This document shows positions 1-8,930 of a DNA stretch of 64,000 nt, in pieces. Numbering within the stretch: position 1 is the first letter of the stretch; every line of letters begins with the position of its first letter. The notes below the pieces were generated by a model. The model searched no databases. It was not told where the DNA came from and worked only from the letters and a program-made list of their open reading frames with translations. The position numbers and the translations under genes were made by a program. The stretch is from Bacillus sp. Marseille-P3661 (lineage in GTDB: Bacteria; Bacillota; Bacilli; Bacillales; Bacillaceae_J): the NCBI RefSeq assembly GCF_900240995.1, contig NZ_LT965953.1, positions 205,302 to 269,301 of the forward strand, read 5' to 3'.

Positions 1-720
1 GTGGAAATTCGCGTTCATGTTGACTTAGTAGCAGACGAATCGCAGCAAAAAATACTAGAAGAGAAAATCAAAGGTATAAGTGAAGTCGAAAGTGTTACGT
101 TTTCCTCCAAAGAAAAGGAACTAAATTCCGTCATCGAGAGTTTTGGTGAAGAAGGTAAGGCATTCGAATCATTGCGTGAAGAAAATCCACTTCATGATGT
201 TTTTATTGTAAAAACAACGGATCCGCAACAAACGCCAAAAGTGGCGAAGCAAATTGAGAAATTTGAAAATGTGGACCGTATTAACTATGGACAAGGCACA
301 GTTGAGAAGCTGTTTAAAGTAGTTAACATCTCTAGAAATATCGGTCTCGCTTTAATTATTGGACTTATTTTTACAGCGATGTTCCTAATATCGAATACGA
401 TTAAAATTACGATTATTGCTAGAAAAAGAGAAATAGAGATTATGAGACTTGTGGGAGCAACGAATAGTTTTATTCGTTGGCCATTCTTCCTTGAGGGGCT
501 GTTCCTAGGTGTTCTAGGATCAATTGTACCGATCGTGTTAATTTACTTTGGCTATGATTATTTATACGACGCGGTTCAACCGCAATTAGAAGGAACGTTT
601 ATTACATTGTTAACAGTTAATCCTTTTGTTTGGCAAGTAGCTGGGATTTTATTAGCAATTGGTGCTTTTATCGGATCATGGGGAAGTTTAATGTCTATTC
701 GCAAGTTTTTAAAAGCGTAG
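1..720 (+). CDS. ftsX: Cell division ABC transporter permease FtsX (5' end missing)
   Basis: FtsX is the membrane subunit of the FtsEX complex, which in Bacillus activates peptidoglycan hydrolases for cell elongation. The window opens inside the gene. The first residues (VEIRVHVD) match the start of the extracellular domain in B. subtilis FtsX, so the cytoplasmic tail and first membrane helix (roughly 55 residues) lie upstream of position 1, and the GTG at position 1 is not the true start. Visible here are the extracellular domain (about residues 1-110), then a helix near 112-135, the conserved cytoplasmic stretch around RKREIEIMRLVGAT, and two further helices. ftsE is expected just upstream. 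The next gene encodes a secreted coiled-coil M23 hydrolase, the kind of partner FtsEX controls. Identification is secure; only the N-terminus is unknown. Confidence 0.96.
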   Translation: MEIRVHVDLVADESQQKILEEKIKGISEVESVTFSSKEKELNSVIESFGEEGKAFESLREENPLHDVFIVKTTDPQQTPKVAKQIEKFENVDRINYGQGTVEKLFKVVNISRNIGLALIIGLIFTAMFLISNTIKITIIARKREIEIMRLVGATNSFIRWPFFLEGLFLGVLGSIVPIVLIYFGYDYLYDAVQPQLEGTFITLLTVNPFVWQVAGILLAIGAFIGSWGSLMSIRKFLKA

Positions 721-788
721 ATTGATAGATTTAATTTTTTTACAAAAAAAGCTAGATTTCAGACTAATTTTGGAAGAGGTGGAACAAA

Positions 789-2009
789 GTGCGAAGACTA
801 CTACTCATAACTTTGTCATCGTTGATTGCTTTCAGTGGACTTTTTTTGCATAGCAATCACGCATCTGCCAACCAACAACTTAAGAATAAAATCAACGAAG
901 TCCAAGGTAAACGTGCAGACATAAAAGATGACTCGCAAGAAACGAAAAGCGAGATTAATGAAATAAAGCAAGAAGAAGAGAAAGTTAGAGCTGAAATTAA
1001 ACGTTTAGATATGGCTGTTGCTGAAACAGCAGAACGTGTCCGTCAAAAGCAGGGTGAAATTGAGCAAACAACAGCCGAGATTGAACAATTACGGTTGCAA
1101 ATTGAAGAGTTGCAAATTCGTATTGATAAGCGTGATGAAATGTTAAAAACGCGCGTCCGCTCTGTTCAAGAAAACGGCGGAGTAGTTAGTTATCTAGATG
1201 TATTGTTAGGTGCTAAAAGCTTTGGCGATTTTCTAAATCGCGTTAATTCCGTTTCAATCATTGTTCAGCAAGACAAGGAAATTTTACAAACACATGTAAC
1301 CGAACAAGAAACACTAGAAGAAATTAAAATAGAAGTTGAAAATAAATTAGTTCAACTTGAAGCCGCTAAAGTTCAATTAGAAAAAGAAAAAGCAACGTAT
1401 GAGGCTCAAACTGTTGAAAAAGAAAAACTAATGGCGCAGCTTAAGCAAAAAGAAGAAGAGCTTGAAGGTGAATTATTAGATCTGCAAGAGCAGGATGAAA
1501 TTTTAGCAAAACAGCAAGCTTCTTATGAAAGACTTTATAAGCAATGGCAGGAAGAGCAACGCAGAATAGCTGAAGCCAAGGCACGTGGCGAGACGCCACC
1601 AGTTACAGATGGTACATTTATGAGACCATCCAATGGTCCGGTAACGTCCAATTACGGTAAAAGATGGGGCAAGCTGCACGCGGGAATCGATATTGGTAAA
1701 CGTGGCAGCAGTGTTCCGATCGTAGCAGCAGCAGATGGAATTGTGTTCCGATCTTATTATTCGTCATCTTACGGTAATGTGGTATTTGTATCGCATAACA
1801 TTGGTGGTACGATGTATACAACGCTATATGCGCACATGGAAAGTCGTAAAGTTTCAGAGGGCGATAGTGTAAAAAAAGGACAATTGGTAGGTTATATGGG
1901 GAATACAGGTCGCTCCACAGGTCCGCACTTACATTTTGAAATTCATAAAGGTCCTTGGAATGCAAGCAAGTCCAATGCAGTTGATCCTCGCAAATTAATT
2001 AATTTTTAA
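789..2009 (+). CDS. Secreted coiled-coil murein hydrolase, M23 peptidase (EnvC-like)
   Basis: Predicted secreted peptidoglycan endopeptidase. A signal peptide (about residues 1-27, ending HASA) is followed by a long, charged coiled coil (about 28-270) and a C-terminal LytM/M23 domain. The zinc ligands are visible: H297 and D301 in HAGID, and H380/H382 in HLHFE, so the enzyme should be catalytically intact, unlike E. coli EnvC. It starts at GTG 789 behind GAGGTGG. It lies 68 bp after ftsX. By analogy with FtsEX-EnvC and FtsEX-CwlO pairs, its activity is probably gated by FtsEX; that partnership is inferred from layout. A terminator hairpin follows. Confidence 0.9.
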   Translation: MRRLLLITLSSLIAFSGLFLHSNHASANQQLKNKINEVQGKRADIKDDSQETKSEINEIKQEEEKVRAEIKRLDMAVAETAERVRQKQGEIEQTTAEIEQLRLQIEELQIRIDKRDEMLKTRVRSVQENGGVVSYLDVLLGAKSFGDFLNRVNSVSIIVQQDKEILQTHVTEQETLEEIKIEVENKLVQLEAAKVQLEKEKATYEAQTVEKEKLMAQLKQKEEELEGELLDLQEQDEILAKQQASYERLYKQWQEEQRRIAEAKARGETPPVTDGTFMRPSNGPVTSNYGKRWGKLHAGIDIGKRGSSVPIVAAADGIVFRSYYSSSYGNVVFVSHNIGGTMYTTLYAHMESRKVSEGDSVKKGQLVGYMGNTGRSTGPHLHFEIHKGPWNASKSNAVDPRKLINF

Positions 2010-2055
2010 CAACATAAATCGTACAAGCATTTCATATAGTACTATAGACAAGTTG

Positions 2056-2088
2056 AAGGCATCGCACAATCGGAGTGTGATGCCTTTT
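2056..2088 (+). terminator. Rho-independent terminator after the M23 gene
   Basis: A 12-bp stem (AAGGCATCGCAC with GTGTGATGCCTT, one G-T pair) around a 7-nt loop, continued by a short T run. It separates the ftsX/M23 unit from ctpB. Confidence 0.8.
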
Positions 2089-2183
2089 CCTGCAAAGGAT
2101 CTTATATGGTATTATAGAGGTATATCATAGTCTTTTGTAGAAGTATAGGGTACGATAATAGATCGATTATTGGGGTGATAGGG

Positions 2184-3635
2184 TTGAGAATTCGCGGGAA
2201 TATTGTTTTAGTTTTAATGGCATTATCGCTTATAGCCGGCGCGGGGATATCTTTTATTTTGTATAATAATGGCGTTCTTACAAAGGCTGCAGAATCTTCA
2301 CCGTTGGCTGAGTCTTTGTTAAGTAATAATTCGAAAAATGAAGGCGATGTTGAAAAAATTAATCAAGTGTTAGACCTGATTTCCACTAGTTATGTGGAAG
2401 AAACAGAGCGTAATAAGCTGATTGAAGGTGCAATTAATGGGATGGTAGGTGTTTTAGAAGATCCATATTCTGTTTATATGGATCAAGAAACGGCCCATCA
2501 ATTCAATCAGTCGCTAGATTCTTCGTTTGAAGGTATTGGTGCAGAAGTGAGTATGGAAGATGGAAAAGTAACTATTGTTGCGCCATTTAAAGACTCACCA
2601 GCTGAAAAAGCAGGTTTAAAGCCAAAGGATCATATTTTAAGTGTAGACGGTGAATCGCTAGAGGGCTTAGACCTTTATGAAGCCGTATTAAAAATTCGCG
2701 GTGAAAAAGGATCAGTTGCTACGCTTGAGGTTGAGCGTTCAGGAACAGCTGATACGTTAAAAATTGATGTAACTCGCGATGAAATTCCACTAGAAACAGT
2801 GTATAGCTCGATTAAGGATTATCAAGATAAAAAAGTAGGCTATATCGAGATCACAAGTTTCTCTGAAGATACTGCACAAGATTTTAAAAAGCAGTTAAAA
2901 GAACTTGAAGATCAAAAAATTAATGGCTTAGTGATTGATGTTCGTGGAAATCCAGGCGGTTACTTACAAAGCGTTGAAGATATATTGAAACTGTTAGTAA
3001 CGAAAGAAAAGCCATATGTTCAAATCGAAAATCGTAATGGTGAGAAAGAACGTTTCTTCTCTACTTTAGAAGAGAAAAAGCCTTACCCAATTACAGTGTT
3101 AATTGATAACGGCAGTGCATCAGCGTCTGAAATCTTGGCAGGCGCTATGAAAGAAGCGGGCGGCTATGAAATCGTTGGGGAAAAATCATTCGGAAAAGGA
3201 ACTGTGCAACAAGCAATTCCATTAGGCGATGGCAGCAATATCAAGCTTACATTATTTAAGTGGTTAACTCCTGATGGAAACTTGATTCATAAACAGGGAA
3301 TTGAACCAACTGTTAAAGTGAAACAACCTGACTATTTCTATGCAAGTCCAGTTCAACTCGAAGAGCCTTTGAAATATGATGTAAATAATGATCAAGTTAA
3401 AAATGTACAAATTATGCTTAAAGGACTCGGTTTTGAGCCAGGTCGTATCGATGGCTATTTTAGTAAGCAAACTGAAATTGCAGTAACAGCATTCCAAAAA
3501 GCAAATAACCTTCCTAATACAGGTGAAGTGGATAAAACAACTGCCGGCAAACTTGAAGAAAAAATTATCGAGCAAGTTCGAGCAGAAGAAAATGACTTCC
3601 AGTTACAAACAGCGGTTAAGGTGCTGTTTCAATAA
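2184..3635 (+). CDS. ctpB: C-terminal processing serine protease, S41 family (CtpB-like)
   Basis: Membrane-anchored S41 protease with an N-terminal membrane helix (about residues 4-24), a PDZ domain (about 95-180), the S41 catalytic domain, and a C-terminal peptidoglycan-binding domain (about 405-465). The catalytic dyad is visible: the serine motif SASASE has S313 and the motif KSFGKGT has K338, 25 residues apart as in B. subtilis CtpB and E. coli Tsp. In B. subtilis CtpB cleaves SpoIVFA to trigger sigma-K activation during sporulation. I chose TTG 2184 because GGGGTGAT at 2172-2179 is correctly placed for it; the upstream in-frame GTG 2175 has no Shine-Dalgarno site. CtpA/CtpB paralogues are similar, so the exact assignment rests on neighbourhood. 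Confidence 0.88.
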   Translation: MRIRGNIVLVLMALSLIAGAGISFILYNNGVLTKAAESSPLAESLLSNNSKNEGDVEKINQVLDLISTSYVEETERNKLIEGAINGMVGVLEDPYSVYMDQETAHQFNQSLDSSFEGIGAEVSMEDGKVTIVAPFKDSPAEKAGLKPKDHILSVDGESLEGLDLYEAVLKIRGEKGSVATLEVERSGTADTLKIDVTRDEIPLETVYSSIKDYQDKKVGYIEITSFSEDTAQDFKKQLKELEDQKINGLVIDVRGNPGGYLQSVEDILKLLVTKEKPYVQIENRNGEKERFFSTLEEKKPYPITVLIDNGSASASEILAGAMKEAGGYEIVGEKSFGKGTVQQAIPLGDGSNIKLTLFKWLTPDGNLIHKQGIEPTVKVKQPDYFYASPVQLEEPLKYDVNNDQVKNVQIMLKGLGFEPGRIDGYFSKQTEIAVTAFQKANNLPNTGEVDKTTAGKLEEKIIEQVRAEENDFQLQTAVKVLFQ

Positions 3636-3738
3636 GTAATGTTGGATGACTGCCAGTCTCCTTAGATTGGATAGATAGCATTAAATTACCAATACTATAT
3701 TTGAAATTACTGGCAGGAGTCTCTGTAAACATGTCGAA

Positions 3739-3775
3739 CTATATCCGTATGTAAGTACGGGTATAGTTTTTTTTT
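3739..3775 (+). terminator. Rho-independent terminator after ctpB
   Basis: An 11-bp stem CTATATCCGTA / TACGGGTATAG (one wobble), 6-nt loop, followed by nine T. The 240 bp from here to minJ hold no convincing gene. Confidence 0.9.
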
Positions 3776-4066
3776 CATTAAAATTTTATTTGGAAGTTTT
3801 GGATAGAGCTTTATGCAGAGTAAATGGCGTTTAAAAGAAGGGCGGAAAGCTCTACATAAAAGGTAATCAGACAATTATTGGCAAGAATGCTCGTAAGAAG
3901 TACATCTAAATAGTCGGGAATATGGGCTTGTAGAAATTTGCTTGCACCTAAAACAACCTTATGCCGTTCAAAAAAATGTAAGAAGTAGTATAATAGAAGA
4001 GTTGAATGAAATTGAATGGATAACAATTTAGGATATAAGTATCGGTTGACGAAGGATGGTGATGAA

Positions 4067-5260
4067 ATGACGTATACATGGATTTTGGATGTGCTAGTGG
4101 GTGTTGGGAGGTATTTTTTAAACCCTCTAGTTTATATTGTTTTCCTGTTTTCCTTTATTCTTGGCTATCGGCGTGTAAAACGGGAACGCAAGGATTTTAA
4201 TATTCGGATATTCCATGCATTTATTGGCTGGCGTGAGCTCATTTGGCCGAGTATTGTAACAGGTTTGGTCATATCGGTTATAACGCTCGGACTTGGTTTG
4301 TTACTGCCATACGGATTTACAGTGTTAACTGGAGCAATTTCGGTTTTATTTTTATGTTTGCTGCGGCCACGATTGCTTTCACCTGCATATGTACTAGGTT
4401 TTGCTATTTTAGTTTCTTTATTTTTACCAATGGTGGACGTCAATCAACCAATCTTTGTACAATGGCTTGAAGATATAGGGAACACGTCATTTCTTGTTAT
4501 GGCAATCATCATGTCTCTTTTATTAGTAGCTGAAGGGTTGTTAATTTTAAAAAGAGGCTCAAACCTTACAACACCAAGGTTGAAGAAAAGTAAGCGCGGC
4601 AAATTGGTCGGCATCCATGAAACGCAAAAGCTGTGGATGGCTCCAGTATTCTTTCTTATTCCAGGTGATGCGATTACATCCATTTGGGAATGGTGGCCGG
4701 TAATAGCCACATCGAATCAATCGTATACGGTTATGCTTGTACCGTTTGGAATTGGGTTTTATCAACAAATTCAATCCTCTCTTCCTAAAATGGCTATTCA
4801 AGCAACCGGTCGAAGAGTACTTGGCTTAAGTATGATTGTTTTAACTTTAACTGTTGCGGCGTACTGGTACCCGATCTTGGCGGTTGGTGCTGCAGTGGTA
4901 GCATTAATTGGCCGTGAATGGATTACGATCAGGCAGCGAAGTGCAGATGAAGATCAAGTTTCATTCTTTGCAAATCGTGATACAGGAATGGTGATTTTAG
5001 GCGTAATACCAGGTTCACCTGCGGATAGGATGTCACTGCAAATTGGGGAAGTCGTTACGAAGGTGAATGGACAAGTTGTGCGTAGTGAAAAGGAATTTTA
5101 CGAGGCCCTTCAGGTTAATCGAGCTTTTTGTAAGTTAGAGGTACTTGATTATAATGGCGAAGTACGATTTGCCAATCGATCGCTTTATGATGGCGAGCAT
5201 CATGAATTAGGGTTATTATTTGTTCATGATGATAATCAATGGACGACAGAGGCTGTTTAG
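4067..5260 (+). CDS. minJ: Division-site topology protein MinJ
   Basis: MinJ links DivIVA at cell poles and septa to MinD, keeping FtsZ rings away from poles. The protein has an N-terminal membrane domain with about six to eight helices and a C-terminal cytoplasmic PDZ domain (about residues 300-385; LGVIPGSPADRMSLQIGE is the ligand-loop region). ATG 4067 gives 397 residues, the length of B. subtilis MinJ, and follows GGATGGTGAT. A longer frame from ATG 4016 lacks a ribosome binding site. Its position after ctpB is the one found in B. subtilis. It appears to be monocistronic. Confidence 0.9.
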   Translation: MTYTWILDVLVGVGRYFLNPLVYIVFLFSFILGYRRVKRERKDFNIRIFHAFIGWRELIWPSIVTGLVISVITLGLGLLLPYGFTVLTGAISVLFLCLLRPRLLSPAYVLGFAILVSLFLPMVDVNQPIFVQWLEDIGNTSFLVMAIIMSLLLVAEGLLILKRGSNLTTPRLKKSKRGKLVGIHETQKLWMAPVFFLIPGDAITSIWEWWPVIATSNQSYTVMLVPFGIGFYQQIQSSLPKMAIQATGRRVLGLSMIVLTLTVAAYWYPILAVGAAVVALIGREWITIRQRSADEDQVSFFANRDTGMVILGVIPGSPADRMSLQIGEVVTKVNGQVVRSEKEFYEALQVNRAFCKLEVLDYNGEVRFANRSLYDGEHHELGLLFVHDDNQWTTEAV

Positions 5261-5477
5261 ACAGATTAATAAATTTACGGATGGTTCTGGTTTTAAAAGT
5301 AACTGGAACCATTTTTTATTTCTTAAATGTGCAACATTTGTCCCCATCGGATTACATTATCTCTCCAATTGCCACAACTTTAAACTCATATATCTAAAAA
5401 AATACTTCAAAAACTTCTGATAAAAACTAGCTTATATAACCAAACTAACTCATGAAAATGAAAGGGAGGTTTTAAAT

Positions 5478-5912
5478 ATGCAACAACTACGAAATATCAT
5501 GTCATCACAAGTTTTTACTGTGTCTGAAAACGATACTTGTCAAAAAGCAGCGTCTATTATGAGTGAGCACAATATTGGTGCGCTCCCTGTTGTGAATAAT
5601 AGCGGTGAAGTTATCGGGATGATTACTGACCGTGATATTACGTTACGTACAACTGCACAAGGTGAAAACGCGCAAACACCAGTATCACAAGTAATGACAG
5701 CGCAAAAGATTGTTCAAGCAACACCAGACATGGATGTTCATGAGGCAGCTCAATTAATGGCGCAACAACAAATTCGCCGTTTACCGGTTGTTGAAAACGG
5801 CCAAGTGGTAGGTATGGTTGCTTTAGGGGATCTTGCGGTGGACAATAAATTTGATAATGAAGCCGAACAAGCATTATCAAGTATTTCTACGCCGTCTAGC
5901 CCACAGCAGTAA
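5478..5912 (+). CDS. CBS-domain pair protein (YhcV-like)
   Basis: A 144-residue soluble protein made almost entirely of two CBS motifs (about residues 8-58 and 73-125), followed by a short Ser/Pro/Gln-rich tail. CBS pairs bind adenosine ligands (AMP, ATP, SAM or c-di-AMP) and act as sensors. The internal symmetry is clear: IGALPVVNNSGEVIGMITDRD is echoed by IRRLPVVENGQVVGMV. ATG 5478 follows GGGAGGT. There is no operon partner and a terminator follows, so its target cannot be read from context. Confidence 0.85.
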   Translation: MQQLRNIMSSQVFTVSENDTCQKAASIMSEHNIGALPVVNNSGEVIGMITDRDITLRTTAQGENAQTPVSQVMTAQKIVQATPDMDVHEAAQLMAQQQIRRLPVVENGQVVGMVALGDLAVDNKFDNEAEQALSSISTPSSPQQ

Positions 5913-5926
5913 GCTGTTTGAAAAAA

Positions 5927-5962
5927 GGTGCCCTGCTAAGCGAAGTAGGGCATCTTTGTTTT
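5927..5962 (+). terminator. Rho-independent terminator after the CBS gene
   Basis: Stem GTGCCCTGCT / AGTAGGGCATC with a short loop and a T-rich tail. Confidence 0.75.
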
Positions 5963-6133
5963 GTCTATTTCAAAATTCACCGTACAACCTTTAGTTCATA
6001 TTATGAATTTTAGATTGCAAACATCCGTTTCCGGGTTATTTCTTAATTTTGGATTGAAATAATTAATTGAATTGCTGTCTAGGTTAAATCTAGGTTAATC
6101 TTCACGCATGGGGATTTTTGTGTTGAACCAGAG

Positions 6134-6781
6134 TCATCTTAGCATATATGTTCGAGCGCGCTTATTTCCACTTGAGACGACTAGTATTTCTAAATCCACA
6201 AGATTATGTAAGATGCGTCTTGCTTGACGTTCACCAATATTTAGGTGATTTGCAATCTCTGAAGGAGTAATTGGACGAAGTAGACGACGTGCAAAGCGTA
6301 TAACTTCTGCTTCAGTCCAAGATAATTTTGAAGGTGTTTCAATTGAGGTGAATTTGCCTATAAAAGCAAGAATAAGCTGTTGACATTGTTTAGGCTGCTC
6401 TTTAATCGATAAATAGGCTATAGGCAATAGAGTCCAACCATCTAAAGCTAATAAAGAATGGCGCCAGCATAAATCCTTAAACCTTCTTACATCCAGATCT
6501 CTCGCATGAGGACCGTATCCTTGAATTTCAATGCATCCTTTAGCTTCTCCAGGTTTATAGGCAAGATCGAGATAGCGAAAACCATTGTTGAAATCAAGAA
6601 CCTCCCATTCCGGATATAAATGATCAAAGTTTCCTACAGAAGGGTACCAAATCGTTCGGAGAAATTCATATGTACCATGACCTAGACCTTTTTCAAGTAA
6701 TTCACGTCTTCTTCGATTCTTTTCTTCAATAATTTGCTCTTGAATCCATTCTTCAAACCTTTGCTCAAAAAGCTGCGCCAT
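6134..6781 (-). CDS. Putative PD-(D/E)xK-type nuclease domain fused to a winged helix
   Basis: A 215-residue protein of uncertain function. Residues about 60-125 resemble a restriction-endonuclease-like fold: D72 in RYLDLAY, then E85 and Q87 in CIEIQG, then a basic stretch RRFKD. This fits a D-x12-E-x-Q catalytic pattern. Residues about 165-215 form a helix-turn-helix/winged helix (ITPSEIANHLNIGERQARRI). The N-terminus is a charged helix (RFEEWIQEQIIEEKNRRRR). It starts at ATG 6781 behind AAAGGAAAG. It stands alone between the CBS gene and a 203-bp repeat array. Alternatives are a transcription factor with a dead nuclease fold, or a defence or repair nuclease. The fold assignment is an inference from motif spacing. 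Confidence 0.55.
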   Translation of the reverse strand: MAQLFEQRFEEWIQEQIIEEKNRRRRELLEKGLGHGTYEFLRTIWYPSVGNFDHLYPEWEVLDFNNGFRYLDLAYKPGEAKGCIEIQGYGPHARDLDVRRFKDLCWRHSLLALDGWTLLPIAYLSIKEQPKQCQQLILAFIGKFTSIETPSKLSWTEAEVIRFARRLLRPITPSEIANHLNIGERQARRILHNLVDLEILVVSSGNKRARTYMLR

Positions 6782-7038
6782 TGTGTTCTTTCCTTTCTAA
6801 ATTGTTATTTTTTGATATAAAAAACGTCCCAATACAACAAATCCCAGTGCAAATGAATAACCATGGTAATAAGTGTATGAGACGGCTATATATGATAACT
6901 TAGCTTCTAATTCTAGTATAATCGAACCTTTGGATACTGCAATAGAAATTAATAAATAAAGCTTAGATTGTACCGACATTGCGTAGGGTGCGAATGTATG
7001 TACATAATTTCAGAGGTCAAAACGAATACAGTATTGGT

Positions 7039-8640
7039 GTGAATAAGGGACCATATGTCCGCTAAATACTTCCGGTGACTTTACCCGGACATCCAGGCCG
7101 TTATTCATCTAAAACAGTATGATTCACAAGTTTGCCGGACATTGAATCCGTTATTTCAACTATTAGCCTCAGTTTTCATTGAAATTAATGAAAATAACGT
7201 ACTATATGTCCGGCAAATCACCAGAAACAGCAGTTTTGGTGTGAATAGGGGACTATATGTCCGCACAATTCCTCCGGCGTTTTTTTCCGGACATTTAGAC
7301 CGTTATTCAACTAAAAACAGCATGTTTCACGCGTTTACCGGACATATGATCCGTTATTCCAGCTTTTAGCCCCAGTTTTCGTTGAAATCAATGAAAATAA
7401 CGTACTATATGTCCGGTAAATCGCCAGAAACAGCAGATTTGGTGTGAATAAGGGCCCCTATGTCCGCTTAACCCTCGCGGCGACAATTGCCGGACATATA
7501 GGCCGTTATTCATCTAAAAACAGCATGTTTCACAAGTTTGCCTGACATTGAATCCGTTATTTGAGCTTTTAGCCCCAGTTTTCGTTGAAATTAATGAAAA
7601 TAACGTACTATATGTCCGGCAAATCGCCAGAAACAGCAGTTTTGGGGTGAATAAGGGACCATATGTCCGCTAAATACTTCCGGTGACTTTATCCGGACAT
7701 CCAGGCCGTTATTCATCTAAAAACAGCATGTTTCACAAGTTTGCCGGACATTGAATCCGTTATTTCAACTATTAGCCCCAGTTTTCGATGAAATTAATGA
7801 AAATAACGCACTATATGTCCGGTAAATCGCCAAGAATAGCAGTTTTGGGGTGAATAGGGGACTATATGTCCGCACAATTCCTCCGGCGTTTTTTTCCGGA
7901 CATTTAGACCGTTATTCAGCTAAAAACAGCATGTTTCACGCGTTTACCGGACATATGATCCGTTATTCCAGCTTTTAGCCCCAGTTTTCGTTGAAATTAA
8001 TGAAAATAACGTACTATATGTCCGGTAAATCACCAAGAATAGCAGTTTTGGGGTGAATAAGGGACTATATGTCCGCACAATTCTTCCGGAGTTTTTTTTC
8101 GGACATAAAGGCCGTTATTCAACTAAAAGCAGCTTGTTTCACGCGGTTACCGGACATTTGATCCTTTATAGCAACAATTAACCACGTTTTTTATTGAGTT
8201 TAATGAAAATAACGTACTATATGTCCGGCAAATCGCCAGAAACAGCAGTTTTGGTGTGAATAGGGGACTATATGTCCGCTTAATACTCGTAGCGACTATT
8301 ATCCGGACATCCCGGCCGTTATTCAACTAAAAACAGCACGTTTCACACGTTTACCGGACATTTGATCCTTTATAGCAACAATTAACCACGTTTTTTATTG
8401 AGTTTAATAAAAATAACGTACTATATGTCCGGCAAATCGCCAGAAACAGCAGTTTTGGGGTGAATAAGGGACTATATGTCCGCTTACTCCCCCCAAGCGA
8501 CTATTGCCGGACATTTGATCCCTTATAGCAACTATTAACCACGTTTTTCATTGAATTTAATGAAAATAACGTACTATATGTCAGGTAAATTCCCAAAAAT
8601 AGCAGTTTTGATGTGAATAAGATACTCTATGTCCGCTTAA
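7039..8640. repeat. Tandem array of 203-bp units built from CCGGACAT palindromes
   Basis: A landmark (GTGAATARGGGAC.ATATGTCCGC) recurs at 7039, 7241, 7444, 7647, 7850, 8053, 8256, 8460 and 8613, giving steps of 202-204 bp and a last shortened step of 153. Each unit holds two nested inverted pairs: an ATGTCCGC box facing a CCGGACAT...CCGTTATTCA box, and CCGGACAT...CCGTTATT facing AATAACGTAC...TATGTCCGG. Units 1-2 resemble units 4-5 (609 bp away) more than their neighbours, a higher-order three-unit repeat. No coding frame persists. The region fills the gap between the nuclease-like gene and the TRAP gene. Confidence 0.95.
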
Positions 8641-8930
8641 TAATCATATTGATCCAGTAAAAATAATTAGCTGGAATTTTATTGAAATTATTATTTGTCA
8701 AAAGTTTTTCCAAATTAACTGTCCATTTCAAAAAATTATTCTTTTTCTAAAATTACTTATAAAATTCTATTTAATTATTAAAAAATATAAAAAAAACAAA
8801 ATATTTGATGCAATTCTAGAAAATATAGTTTATACTAAGTAACATCTTAATCACTTACTCGCTTTTAAGCGTTAAAGTAACAAATGATATTATTTTACAA
8901 AAGTATATAGAAATAGGGGAGGCAGTTAAA

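Noticed and set aside
4017..4031. lac-operator-like GGATAACAATTT
   Set aside because: Only half of a lac operator, inside the minJ leader, with no lac genes or symmetric half-site; chance match.
6797..6979. 60-codon hydrophobic minus-strand frame upstream of the nuclease-like gene
   Set aside because: No Shine-Dalgarno site and no recognised family; could be a small membrane protein but cannot be supported.
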